Shown in pieces: positions 33,470 through 42,029 of a stretch of 64,000 nucleotides of DNA (position 1 is its first letter; the number at the start of each line of letters is the position of its first letter). The DNA comes from Caulobacter sp. Root343 (GTDB lineage: Bacteria > Pseudomonadota > Alphaproteobacteria > Caulobacterales > Caulobacteraceae). The DNA lies in NCBI RefSeq assembly GCF_001425745.1, contig NZ_LMDF01000006.1:62001-126000 (forward strand), in the 5' to 3' direction. A program made the position numbers and the translations under genes. The notes beneath the pieces were generated by a model that made no database searches, was not told the DNA's origin, and was given only the letters and a program-made list of their open reading frames with translations.

Positions 33470-34036
33470 ATGAGCGTCCGTTCAATCTCCGCGCTTGCTC
33501 TGTTGGCCGTGCTGGCCGGCTGCGGCCAACGGCAGGCGGCGGCGGAGTCGAAGGCGCGGGTCGAGACCCGGGCGGTTCGCGCCGATCGCGCCACGGACGC
33601 CGGACCGCGCTGCGGGCCGGGCGAGCGGCCGGTCTATCTCTGTCCGTTCAAGCAGAAGACGGTGTCGGTCTGCGCGACCGATCGCACGGTGACCTATCGC
33701 TACGGCCCGGCCGGCAAGACCGACCTGACGATCACCGCCGACGGCGCGAATGGGCGCGGCCACCTGGGCACGGTGCGCGGTCCGGGCCGAGGCGGCGCGC
33801 AGACCAGCCTGCGGTTCTCGAACGGCGGCTACGAGTACATCGTCTATTCGGCGATCGGCGGCACGGACACCGCCGTCCCGGGACGTCAATGGTCCGGGCT
33901 GGTGGTCATGAAGGGCGCGGACGAGGTCTCCAGCGCCGAGTGTCCCGCCCATGGCCCGGCGCAGCGGTTCACGCTGGACACCGCGCCGTCGTTCCTGCCG
34001 CGGGAGGACAATCCGGACTACGAGGCCTTCTTCTAG
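33470..34036 (+). CDS. Lipoprotein of unknown function
   Basis: 188 residues. The signal sequence ends in a good lipobox, 'LLAVLAGCGQ'. The mature part has Cys-rich starts ('PRCGPGERPVYLCPFKQKTV', 'SVCATD') and a beta-rich core with 'YRYGPAGKTDLTI' and 'YEYIVYSAIGG'. I do not recognise the domain. AAGGAG precedes the ATG at 33470. Its last four bases overlap the end of the convergent aminotransferase gene. Confidence 0.85.
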   Translation: MSVRSISALALLAVLAGCGQRQAAAESKARVETRAVRADRATDAGPRCGPGERPVYLCPFKQKTVSVCATDRTVTYRYGPAGKTDLTITADGANGRGHLGTVRGPGRGGAQTSLRFSNGGYEYIVYSAIGGTDTAVPGRQWSGLVVMKGADEVSSAECPAHGPAQRFTLDTAPSFLPREDNPDYEAFF

Positions 34037-35346
34037 TCCACCTTGGCCAGCACGGCCCGGATCGTCTCGACCATCCGGTCGATGTGCGCCTTCTCCAGGA
34101 TCAGCGGCGGCGACAGGGCGATGATGTCGCCGGTGACGCGGATCAGCAGGCCCTCGTCGAAACAGGTCTCGAACACCTCCATGGCCCGGGCCGTGGCGGC
34201 GGCGGGGCGCGGTTCCAGCTCGATGCCGGCGACCAGCCCCAGGTCGCGGATGTCGATCACGTGGCGGGCGTCGGCCAGGCTGTGCATGGCCTCGCGCCAA
34301 TAGCCCTCGATCCCCGCGGCGCGGGCGAACAGGTCGTCCTCCTGGTAGGTCTCCAGGGTCGCGATCCCGGCCGCGCAGGCCAGCGGGTGGGCCGAGTAGG
34401 TGTAGCCGTGGAACAGCTCGATCGGGGCGTCGGCCCCTTCCAGCAGGTTGTCATAGATCTTGGTCGCGGCCGCCACCGCGCCGCAGGGAACGGTGGCGTT
34501 GGTCAGGCCCTTGGCGATGCAGATCATGTCGGGGGTGACGCCGAACCGGTCGGCCGCGAACGGCGCGGCCAGGCGCCCGAATCCGGTGATCACCTCGTCG
34601 AAGATCAGCAGGATATCGTGCTTGTCGCAGAGGGCCCGCAGGCGCTCCAGATAGCCCTTGGGCGGGATCAGCACTCCGGTCGAGCCGGCCACCGGCTCGA
34701 CGATCACGGCGGCGATGTTGGAGGCGTCGTGCAGGGCGACGATCCGCTCCAGGTCGTCGGCCAGATGGGCGCCCTGCTCGGGCTGGCCCTGGGCGAACAG
34801 GTTGCCGGGGACGCCGTGGGTGTGGGGCAGGTGGTCGACGCCGGTCAGCAGCGAGCCGAAATACTTGCGGTTGGTTGGGATGCCGCCGACCGAGATGCCG
34901 CCGAAGCCGACGCCGTGATAGCCACGCTCGCGGCCGATCAGCCGGGTCTTGGTCCCCTTGCCCCGGGCGCGGTGGTAGGCCAGGACGATCTTCAGGGCGG
35001 TGTCGACCGCTTCGGAGCCGCTGTTGGTGAAGAAGATCCGGTCCAGGCCCTTGGGCGTCACCTGGGCCAGGCGCGAGGCGAACTGGAAGGCCAGCGGGTG
35101 GCCCATGTTGAAGCAGGGGGCGTAGTCCATTTCGGCCGCCTGCTTCTGGATCGCCTCACGGATCCGGGGGCGATCGTGGCCGGCGTTGACGCACCACAGG
35201 CCGGCGGTGGCGTCCAGCACCTCGCGGCCCTCGGGCGTCTTGTACAGCATGCCGCTGGCCGACGAGAGCATGCGCGGCTGGCTCTTGAACCGCCGGTTCG
35301 GCGTGAACGGCATCCAGAAGGCGTCGAGATCGTTGGCGCTGGGCAT
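34033..35346 (-). CDS. Class III omega-amino acid:pyruvate aminotransferase
   Basis: 437 residues. The family moves an amino group from beta-alanine or other omega-amines to pyruvate, with PLP. Signatures: 'FWMPFTPNRRFK', 'FTNSGSEAVDTALKI', 'IFDEVITGFGR', and PLP Lys in 'CIAKGLTNATVPCGAV'. The ATG at 35346 has AAGGA at good spacing and leaves a palindrome (35372-35385) in the promoter. Earlier in-frame ATGs at 35373 and 35415 are possible, but the first overlaps the palindrome and the second draws its ribosome site from a repeat. It diverges from the GntR gene and polyamine cluster, so it likely handles an end product such as beta-alanine. Confidence 0.88.
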   Translation of the reverse strand: MPSANDLDAFWMPFTPNRRFKSQPRMLSSASGMLYKTPEGREVLDATAGLWCVNAGHDRPRIREAIQKQAAEMDYAPCFNMGHPLAFQFASRLAQVTPKGLDRIFFTNSGSEAVDTALKIVLAYHRARGKGTKTRLIGRERGYHGVGFGGISVGGIPTNRKYFGSLLTGVDHLPHTHGVPGNLFAQGQPEQGAHLADDLERIVALHDASNIAAVIVEPVAGSTGVLIPPKGYLERLRALCDKHDILLIFDEVITGFGRLAAPFAADRFGVTPDMICIAKGLTNATVPCGAVAAATKIYDNLLEGADAPIELFHGYTYSAHPLACAAGIATLETYQEDDLFARAAGIEGYWREAMHSLADARHVIDIRDLGLVAGIELEPRPAAATARAMEVFETCFDEGLLIRVTGDIIALSPPLILEKAHIDRMVETIRAVLAKVD

Positions 35347-35371
35347 GCGGAGGTCCTTGACGAGACCTTGC

Positions 35372-35385
35372 ATTGTGATCGCAAT
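35372..35385. promoter_or_regulatory. GntR-type operator candidate, aminotransferase side
   Basis: ATTGTGATCGCAAT is a near-perfect palindrome around GATC. It resembles the site at 36264-36275 before puuC and suits a FadR-subfamily GntR dimer. Confidence 0.6.
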
Positions 35386-35415
35386 TTCGTCTCTCTCGTA
35401 AAGAGAACTTTTCAT

Positions 35416-35541
35416 CCGATCTCCCCGGCGAAGGCCGGGGCCCAGATGGAAGGCGCTGGGGTGGGCTCCTTGGGCGCTGAGTACGTCCAGTCAGCCCAAG
35501 CGCCCCAGGATCTGGATCCCGGCTTTCGCCGGGAAGGTCGG
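35416..35541. repeat. Hairpin repeat family C, copy 1
   Basis: 126-bp element with ends CCGATCTCCCCGGCGAA and TTCGCCGGGAAGGTCGG. A copy with the same ends is at 57104. It separates the divergent aminotransferase and GntR genes. Confidence 0.8.
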
Positions 35542-35554
35542 GAGGAGGGGGAGG

Positions 35555-36229
35555 ATGAAGCAAGTCCGGAAACCTCTGGCCGACTCCCCGGCCGTCCACG
35601 ACCAGGTCTACGATTCCATTCGCCAGGCGCTGATCACCGGTCGGATCGCGCCGGGCAAGGGCGTCAGCCTGCGCACCCTGGCCGCCGAGCTCGGGGTCAG
35701 TCCGATGCCGGTGCGCGACGCGGTCCGCCGCCTGGTCGCCGAGCGGGCCCTGGCGATCAATCCGGCCAACAAGCGATTGTCCGTCCCCTCCCTGACCGCC
35801 GACCGGCTGGAGCAGCTGTCCCTGGCCCGGCTGTGGGTCGAGCCCGAGCTGGCGGCCCGCGCCGCGACCCGGGTCGACGCCGGGCTGATCCGTCAGCTGC
35901 AGGCGATCGACGCCGAGGTCGACGAGGCCCTGCGGCTGGGCGACGTCGACCGCTACATGACCGCCAACCACGCCTTCCACTTCGCCCTCTACGAGCGGGC
36001 CGGGGCCGATGTGCTGCTGTCGATGGCCGGCGGGCTGTGGCTGCAGATCGGGCCGTTCATGCGGGTGGTGTTCGGCCGGGTCGGGGCCGACGGCCTGGTC
36101 GCCGACCGCCACGCCGAGGCCATCGAGGCGCTGAAGGTCAAGGACGCGGACGGCGCCCGCCGGGCCATCGCCGCTGACCTGTCCGAAGGCATGGACAAGA
36201 TGCGCGCCGCCGTGGGGACCGACGCATGA
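35555..36229 (+). CDS. GntR-family (FCD) regulator of the polyamine cluster
   Basis: 224 residues. N-terminal winged helix 'SLRTLAAELGVSPMPVRDAV' and a C-terminal FCD ligand domain with metal-ligand style 'NHAFHFALYERAG' and 'DRHAEAIEAL'. The gene lies between the aminotransferase and puuC promoters, both of which have a TGTGATC-centred palindrome, so it is the probable local repressor. A polyamine or catabolic intermediate as inducer is inference. Confidence 0.9.
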   Translation: MKQVRKPLADSPAVHDQVYDSIRQALITGRIAPGKGVSLRTLAAELGVSPMPVRDAVRRLVAERALAINPANKRLSVPSLTADRLEQLSLARLWVEPELAARAATRVDAGLIRQLQAIDAEVDEALRLGDVDRYMTANHAFHFALYERAGADVLLSMAGGLWLQIGPFMRVVFGRVGADGLVADRHAEAIEALKVKDADGARRAIAADLSEGMDKMRAAVGTDA

Positions 36230-36263
36230 GTCGGGTGCTTGACACTTCCGCTCTCGGCGCGAA

Positions 36264-36275
36264 CTGTGATCACAA
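36264..36275. promoter_or_regulatory. GntR-type operator candidate, puuC side
   Basis: TGTGATCACA (36265-36274) is a perfect 10-bp palindrome, 20 bp upstream of the puuC start. It shares TGTGATC with the site at 35372-35385. Confidence 0.6.
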
Positions 36276-36293
36276 TCGTCCGGATTTCCCCGC

Positions 36294-37784
36294 GTGACCT
36301 TGCCCGCCGACATCACCGAGCGCCTTGCGCGTCTGGCCCTGCCCGGCCGGGCGGTGATCGACGGCGCGCTGGTCGAGGCCGCCTCGGGCGCGACCTTCCA
36401 CAATGTCTCGCCGCGCGATGGCCAGGTGCTGAACCAGGTCGCCGCTTGCCAGGCCGAGGACGTCGAGCGCGCCATCGCCAGCGCTCGGGCCGCCTTCGAG
36501 GACGGCCGCTGGCGCGACCTCGGCCCTCGCCAGAAGAAGAAGATCCTGTTCCGTCTGGCCGAGCTGATGGAGCGCGACGCCGAGGACCTGGCCCTGCTGG
36601 AAAGCCTGGACGTCGGCAAGCCGATCTCCGACGCCCGCAACGTCGACATCCCGCTGGCGATCGGCACCTGCCGTTGGTACGCCGAGGCGCTGGACAAGGT
36701 CTATGGCGAGGTCGGCGCGTCGCCCCTCGATCGCCTGAGCTACGCGGTCCACGAGCCGCTCGGCGTGATCGGCGCGATCGTGCCCTGGAACTTCCCGCTG
36801 CACATGGCGATGTGGAAGGTCGCGCCCGCCCTGGCCATGGGCAATTCAGTCGTGCTGAAGCCCGCGGAGCAGTCGCCGCTGACCGCCTTGAAGCTGGGGG
36901 AGCTGGCCCTGGAGGCCGGGCTCCCGGCCGGGGTCCTGAACGTCGTGCCCGGCCTGGGCGGCGTGGCGGGCGAGGCCCTGGCCCTGTCGATGGACGTCGA
37001 CATGATCGCCTTCACCGGCTCGGGCCCGGTCGGGCGCAAGCTGATGGAATACTCCGCCCGCTCGAACCTGAAGCGGGTCAGCCTGGAGCTGGGCGGCAAG
37101 TCGCCCCAGATCGTGTTCGCCGACTGTCCCGACCTCGACGCCGCCGCCCAGGCCGCGGCCTGGGGCGTGTTCTATAACCAGGGCGAGGTCTGCACCGCCG
37201 CCTCGCGCCTACTGGTCGAGGCCTCGATCAAGGACGCCCTCCTGGAGCGCGTGGTCGCCGTGGCAAGGGCCATGGTGGTCGGCGATCCGCTGGACCCGGC
37301 CACCCAGTTCGGGGCCATGGTCAGCGAGCGGCAGATGAACACCGCCCTCGACTACATCGCCACCGCCGACAGCCAGGGCGCGCGGCGGATGCTGGGCGGC
37401 CAGCGGGTCCGCAAGGAAACCGGCGGCTTCTATGTCGAGCCGACCATCTTCGACCGCGTCGAGGCCGATCACACCCTGGCCCGCGAAGAGGTGTTCGGGC
37501 CGGTGCTGGGGGTGATGACCTTCGACGGCGAGGACGAGGCCGTGGCCCTGGCCAACGACACCGTCTACGGCCTGGCCGCTGGCCTCTGGACGTCCGACAT
37601 CAACCGCGCCTTGCGTGGCGCGCGGCGGCTGAAGGCGGGCCTGGTCTGGGTCAATGGCTGGGACGCCTGCGACATCACCATGCCGTTCGGCGGCTTCAAG
37701 CAGTCCGGCTTTGGCCGTGACCGCAGCCTTCACGCGTTGCACAAGTACGCCGACCTGAAGTCGGTGTCCGTGACGCTGAGGTAG
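36294..37784 (+). CDS. puuC: Gamma-glutamyl-gamma-aminobutyraldehyde dehydrogenase
   Basis: 496 residues. Oxidises the aldehyde formed from putrescine using NAD(P)+. Active-site blocks: 'IVPWNFPLHMAMWK' (Asn), 'LELGGKSPQIVF' (Glu) and 'YNQGEVCTAASRL' with the nucleophile Cys. The start is GTG at 36294. Assignment to PuuC rather than another aldehyde dehydrogenase rests on similarity and on puuA, puuB and transport genes in the same cluster. Confidence 0.88.
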   Translation: MTLPADITERLARLALPGRAVIDGALVEAASGATFHNVSPRDGQVLNQVAACQAEDVERAIASARAAFEDGRWRDLGPRQKKKILFRLAELMERDAEDLALLESLDVGKPISDARNVDIPLAIGTCRWYAEALDKVYGEVGASPLDRLSYAVHEPLGVIGAIVPWNFPLHMAMWKVAPALAMGNSVVLKPAEQSPLTALKLGELALEAGLPAGVLNVVPGLGGVAGEALALSMDVDMIAFTGSGPVGRKLMEYSARSNLKRVSLELGGKSPQIVFADCPDLDAAAQAAAWGVFYNQGEVCTAASRLLVEASIKDALLERVVAVARAMVVGDPLDPATQFGAMVSERQMNTALDYIATADSQGARRMLGGQRVRKETGGFYVEPTIFDRVEADHTLAREEVFGPVLGVMTFDGEDEAVALANDTVYGLAAGLWTSDINRALRGARRLKAGLVWVNGWDACDITMPFGGFKQSGFGRDRSLHALHKYADLKSVSVTLR

Positions 37785-37790
37785 CCCCCA

Positions 37791-39245
37791 ATGGCCTATT
37801 CTTTGACCCTGAACCTTGTCGAAACCGAAGCCTTCATCGACGGCCTCTGGATCGAGGGCGACGCGACCTTCGAGGTGCTGAACCCGGCCGACGGGACGTT
37901 GATCGCCCGGGTGGCCGACCTGGGCCCCGGCGAGACGCGGGTGGCGATCGAGGCCGCCCATCGGGCCTTCCCGATCTGGGCGGCCAGGACGGCCAAGGAA
38001 CGGGGCGTGATCCTGCGCCGGTGGAGCGACCTGATGCTCGCCCACGCCGACGACCTGGCCCGGCTGATGACCGCCGAGCAGGGCAAGCCGCTGGCCGAGT
38101 CGCGCGGCGAGGTGGCCTATGGCGCGGCGTTCATCGACTGGTTCGCCGACGAGGCCAAGCGCGCCTACGGCCACACCATCCCGACGCCGATGCCGGGCAA
38201 GCGCCTGGCCTCGATCAAGCAGCCGGTGGGGGTTTGCGCGGCCATCGCGCCGTGGAACTTCCCGATCGCCATGATCACTCGCAAGGTCGGCCCGGCCCTG
38301 GCCGCCGGCTGCACCGTGGTGGTCAAGCCGGCCGCCGAGACGCCGCTGTGCGCCCTGGCCATCGCGCGGCTGGCGGTCGAGGCGGGCGTGCCGGCCGGCG
38401 TGCTGAACGTGGTCACCGGCAAGGACTCCAGCGCCATCGGCAAGGCGCTGTGCGACGATAGCCGGGTGCGCAAGCTGTCGTTCACCGGCTCGACGCCGGT
38501 CGGCAAGATCCTCTACGCCCAGTGCGCCGGCACGATGAAGAAGCTCAGCCTGGAGCTGGGTGGCAACGCGCCGTTCATCGTCTTCGACGACGCCGAGCTT
38601 GAAGCCGCCGTCGATGGCGCCATCGCCAGCAAGTACCGCAACACCGGCCAGACCTGCGTCTGCGCCAACCGCCTGCTGGTCCAGGCCGGGATCCACGACG
38701 CCTTCGTCTCACGCCTGGCCGAGAAGGTCGCGGCGATGAAGGTCGGGCCGGGCACGGGTGAGGGCGTGACGATCGGTCCGCTGATCAACGACAAGGCCAT
38801 CGCCAAGGTCGAGAGCCTGGTCCGCGAGGCGGTCGAGGCCGGGGCCAAGGTGGTGACCGGCGGCCAGCGCCACGACCTGGGCGGGCTGTTCTACCAGCCC
38901 ACCGTCCTGACCGAGGCCACGCCCGACATGCGGCTGTTCCAGGAGGAGATCTTCGGTCCCGTCGCGCCGGTCGTTAAGTTCCACACCGAGGACCAGGCGA
39001 TCGAGCTGGCCAACGCCACGCCGTTTGGCCTGGCGGCCTATTTCTACAGCCGCGACGTCGGTCGTTGCTGGCGCGTGGCCGAGGCGATCGAGGCCGGCAT
39101 GGTCGGCATCAACGAGGGGCTGATCTCGACCGAGGTGGCGCCGTTCGGCGGGGTGAAGGAGTCGGGGCTGGGCCGCGAGGGGAGCTCCGAGGGTTTGGAC
39201 GAGTATTTCGAGACCAAGTACCTGTGCTTCGGCGGGGTCGGATGA
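37791..39245 (+). CDS. gabD: Succinate-semialdehyde dehydrogenase
   Basis: 484 residues. Oxidises succinate semialdehyde, the product of GABA transamination, to succinate. Blocks: 'APWNFPIAMITRKVGPALAA', 'LELGGNAPFIVFDDA', 'NTGQTCVCANRLLVQ' with catalytic Cys, and 'EIFGPVAPVVKF'. It starts 7 bp after puuC and its stop overlaps the next start (ATGA). Confidence 0.92.
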   Translation: MAYSLTLNLVETEAFIDGLWIEGDATFEVLNPADGTLIARVADLGPGETRVAIEAAHRAFPIWAARTAKERGVILRRWSDLMLAHADDLARLMTAEQGKPLAESRGEVAYGAAFIDWFADEAKRAYGHTIPTPMPGKRLASIKQPVGVCAAIAPWNFPIAMITRKVGPALAAGCTVVVKPAAETPLCALAIARLAVEAGVPAGVLNVVTGKDSSAIGKALCDDSRVRKLSFTGSTPVGKILYAQCAGTMKKLSLELGGNAPFIVFDDAELEAAVDGAIASKYRNTGQTCVCANRLLVQAGIHDAFVSRLAEKVAAMKVGPGTGEGVTIGPLINDKAIAKVESLVREAVEAGAKVVTGGQRHDLGGLFYQPTVLTEATPDMRLFQEEIFGPVAPVVKFHTEDQAIELANATPFGLAAYFYSRDVGRCWRVAEAIEAGMVGINEGLISTEVAPFGGVKESGLGREGSSEGLDEYFETKYLCFGGVG

Positions 39246-40597
39246 TCGCCGAACTCACCCGAACCCTTCCCGACCTGCTCGCCAGCGAACGCGCCCGCTT
39301 CCTGGCCGAGCATCCGCGCTCGGTCGCCATGGCCAAGGCCGCCTCGGCCGTCTGGCGCGGCGGGGCGCCGATGCACTGGATGAACGATTGGGCCAGCCCG
39401 TCGCCGATCTTTGCCGCGCAAGGCGTGGGAGCCCAGGTCACGGACGTCGATGGCAGGCTCTATGACGACTTCTGCCTGGGCGACACGCCAGCCATGTTCG
39501 GTCACGGCGACGCCTCGGTGGCGGCCGCCATCGCCGACCAGGCCAGGCGCGGGGCTGGGTTCATGCTGCCGACCGCCTCGGCGGTGATCGTCGGCAAGCT
39601 CTTGGCCGAGCGCTTCGGCCTGCCGCTGTGGCAAACGGCGACCACGGCCAGCGACGCCAACCGCGCGGCGATCCGCTGGGCGCGGGCGGTGACCGGCCGT
39701 CCGGTGATCCTGGTGTTCGACGGCTGCTACCACGGCATGGTCGACGATGCTTTCGTGGCGCTGAAGAACGGCGAAAGCGTCATGAAGCCGGGCCTGCTGG
39801 GCCAGGTCCACGATCTCACCGCCACCACTCGCGTCATACCGTTCAACGACCTCGAAGCGCTGGAAGCGGCCTTGGCGCCGGGCGACGTCGCCGCCGTGCT
39901 GGCCGAGCCGGTGATGACCAATTGCGGGATGATCCTGCCCGAGCCCGGCTTCCACGACGCCTTGCGCCGCCTGACCCGCGCGGCCGGGACCCTGCTGGTC
40001 ATCGACGAGACCCACACGATCTCGACCGGCCCCGGCGGCTACACGCGCGCCCACGGCTTGGAGCCCGACGTCTTCGTGCTGGGCAAGGCCGTCGCCGGCG
40101 GCGTGCCGGCCGCCGTCTGGGGCGTCACCGCCGAACTGTCGGCGCGGATGGACACAGCCCAGGCGCGGATCGGTCCAGGCCAGTCCGGGATCGGCACCAC
40201 GCTGTCCGGCAACGCCCTGGCCATGGCCGCCATGCGGGCGATGCTGTCCGAGGTGATGACCGACGCGGCCTACGCGAAGATGCTGGCCGGGGCCGAGCGG
40301 CTGGTGGCTGGCCTGGGCGGCGTGATCGCGGCGCGGAAGCTGGCCTGGTCCGTCGTCCATGTCGGGGCTCGCGTCGAGCTGGTCTTCGCCGACCCGCCGC
40401 CGAGGACCGCCGCCGCCATGCGGAAAGTGCTGGACCAGAATGCGGTCGAAGCGCTGCATCTGTGGCTGATCAACCGAGGGGTGCTGATCGCGCCCTTCCA
40501 CAACATGATGCTGGTCTCGCCCGTCACCGACGACGCGGCGATCGACCGGCTGGTCGCGGCCGTCGATGGGTTCGCGATCGCGATGGGGGACGCATGA
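39242..40597 (+). CDS. Class III aminotransferase, glutamate-1-semialdehyde mutase-like
   Basis: 451 residues. The fold resembles GSA aminomutase: 'VWRGGAPMHWMNDW', 'YDDFCLGDTPAMFGHG', 'VIDETHTISTGPGGYT' and the PLP Lys in 'VFVLGKAVAGGVPAAVW'. It is not a haem-pathway enzyme by context: it overlaps gabD and a glutamine-synthetase-like gene by 4 bases each. A GABA or polyamine aminotransferase role is likely but unproven. Confidence 0.85.
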   Translation: MIAELTRTLPDLLASERARFLAEHPRSVAMAKAASAVWRGGAPMHWMNDWASPSPIFAAQGVGAQVTDVDGRLYDDFCLGDTPAMFGHGDASVAAAIADQARRGAGFMLPTASAVIVGKLLAERFGLPLWQTATTASDANRAAIRWARAVTGRPVILVFDGCYHGMVDDAFVALKNGESVMKPGLLGQVHDLTATTRVIPFNDLEALEAALAPGDVAAVLAEPVMTNCGMILPEPGFHDALRRLTRAAGTLLVIDETHTISTGPGGYTRAHGLEPDVFVLGKAVAGGVPAAVWGVTAELSARMDTAQARIGPGQSGIGTTLSGNALAMAAMRAMLSEVMTDAAYAKMLAGAERLVAGLGGVIAARKLAWSVVHVGARVELVFADPPPRTAAAMRKVLDQNAVEALHLWLINRGVLIAPFHNMMLVSPVTDDAAIDRLVAAVDGFAIAMGDA

Positions 40598-41973
40598 GCG
40601 CCGTAGCCGATATCCAGGAATGCCGCGACTTCCTCGCCGCACATCCGCAGGTGAAGTTCGTCGAGGTGTTCTTCACCAGCATGACCGGCGTGCCGCGCGG
40701 CAAGCGGCTGCGGGTCCATGAGCTGGAAGCGATCTACGACTATGGCCGCTTCCTGCCCGGCTCGATCCTGGTGGTCGACACCACCGGGGCGGACTGCGAG
40801 GACACCGGCCTGGTCTGGGAGGACGGCGACGCCGACCGCCGGGCGCGGCCCGTGCCCGGCACGCTGACCCTCGCGCCGTGGCTGGGCCCCGATGTCGCCC
40901 AGGTGATGCTGTCGCTGTACGAGCTGGACGGAACGCCCAACGACCTCGACCCGCGCCACGTGCTGCAGCGGGTGCTGGACCGCTACGCCGCCGACGGCCT
41001 GACCCCCGTGGCGGCGTGCGAACTGGAATACTATCTGGTCGACCAGCAGCGCGGCCCGCGCGGCGAGCTGATGCCGGCGAAATCCGCGCAGACCGGCCAG
41101 CATCCGACAGGCATCCAGGTCTACGGCCTGCCGGAGCTGGAGGCCCACGCTCCGTTCCTGCGCGAGCTGTGGGACACCGCCGACGTGCTGGGCGTGCCGC
41201 TGGAAGGCGCGATCTCGGAGTTCGCCCCGGGCCAGGTCGAGCTGACCCTGAAGCACAAGCCCGACGCCTTGCGGGCCGCCGACGACGCCGTGCTGTACAA
41301 GCGCGCCGCCAAGGGCGTGGCCTTGCGCCACGGCTGCGAGGCGACGTTCATGGCCAAGCCGTGGAGCGACCGGGCCGGCAACGGCTTCCACGTCCATCTC
41401 AGCGTCAACGACGCGGCCGGGAACAACCTGTGCGCCGCCGAGGACCTCGAGGGTTCGGCCCTGCTGAAACACGCCATCGGCGGCATGAAGGCGCTGCTGG
41501 GCGAGGGCATGGCGATCCTGGCGCCGAACGCCAACAGCTATCGCCGCTTCAAGGCCAACAGCTATGCGCCGGTGGCCCCGACCTGGGGCGTCAACAACCG
41601 CACCGTCAGCTTGCGCGTCCCGGCCGGCCCGCCGCCCACCCGCCATGTCGAGCACCGCGTGGCCGGGGCCGACGCCAATCCGTACCTGGTGATGGCCGTG
41701 CTGCTGGCCAGCGCCCACCACGGCCTGACCAACAAGCTCGACCCCGGCCCGGCCGTGATCGGCGACGGCTATGCCGCGGCGGCCAAGGAGAACATCCGGC
41801 TGCCGGCCAACTGGTTCGCGGCGGTCGACCTGTTCGAGAAGTCGGCCGTGCTGCGCGACTATCTCGGCGACCGCTTCGTGGACATGTTCGTCTCGGTCAA
41901 GCGCACCGAACAGGCGCGGTTCTTCGAGGTCGTCACCGAACTGGATTTCGATTGGTATCTCCGCAACGCCTGA
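40594..41973 (+). CDS. Glutamine synthetase-family gamma-glutamylpolyamine ligase (PuuA-like, copy 1)
   Basis: 459 residues. Family blocks: 'ACELEYYLVDQQ', 'EGAISEFAPGQVELTLKH', 'GNGFHVHLSVND', 'APNANSYRRFKANSYAPVAP' and 'VEHRVAGADANPYL'. These are shared by true glutamine synthetases and by PuuA-type enzymes that attach glutamate to a polyamine. Context in the cluster supports the latter. A second PuuA-like gene occurs at 48212. The two may differ in amine preference. Confidence 0.88.
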   Translation: MSAVADIQECRDFLAAHPQVKFVEVFFTSMTGVPRGKRLRVHELEAIYDYGRFLPGSILVVDTTGADCEDTGLVWEDGDADRRARPVPGTLTLAPWLGPDVAQVMLSLYELDGTPNDLDPRHVLQRVLDRYAADGLTPVAACELEYYLVDQQRGPRGELMPAKSAQTGQHPTGIQVYGLPELEAHAPFLRELWDTADVLGVPLEGAISEFAPGQVELTLKHKPDALRAADDAVLYKRAAKGVALRHGCEATFMAKPWSDRAGNGFHVHLSVNDAAGNNLCAAEDLEGSALLKHAIGGMKALLGEGMAILAPNANSYRRFKANSYAPVAPTWGVNNRTVSLRVPAGPPPTRHVEHRVAGADANPYLVMAVLLASAHHGLTNKLDPGPAVIGDGYAAAAKENIRLPANWFAAVDLFEKSAVLRDYLGDRFVDMFVSVKRTEQARFFEVVTELDFDWYLRNA

Positions 41974-42029
41974 GGGCTGAGTGGACGGGAGAGCGTGACC
42001 TTCAGCCACGGAACAAGAGGGAGTTTCGG

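Noticed and set aside
35347-35415. Longer N terminus for the class III aminotransferase starting at 35415
   Set aside because: Its ribosome site comes from the end of a repeat, and the added residues are not family-like and cover the operator palindrome.
40594-41973. Assignment of the first PuuA-like gene as housekeeping glutamine synthetase
   Set aside because: It sits in a four-base-overlap operon with polyamine genes, and a second similar gene is linked to puuB, so a gamma-glutamylpolyamine ligase fits better.
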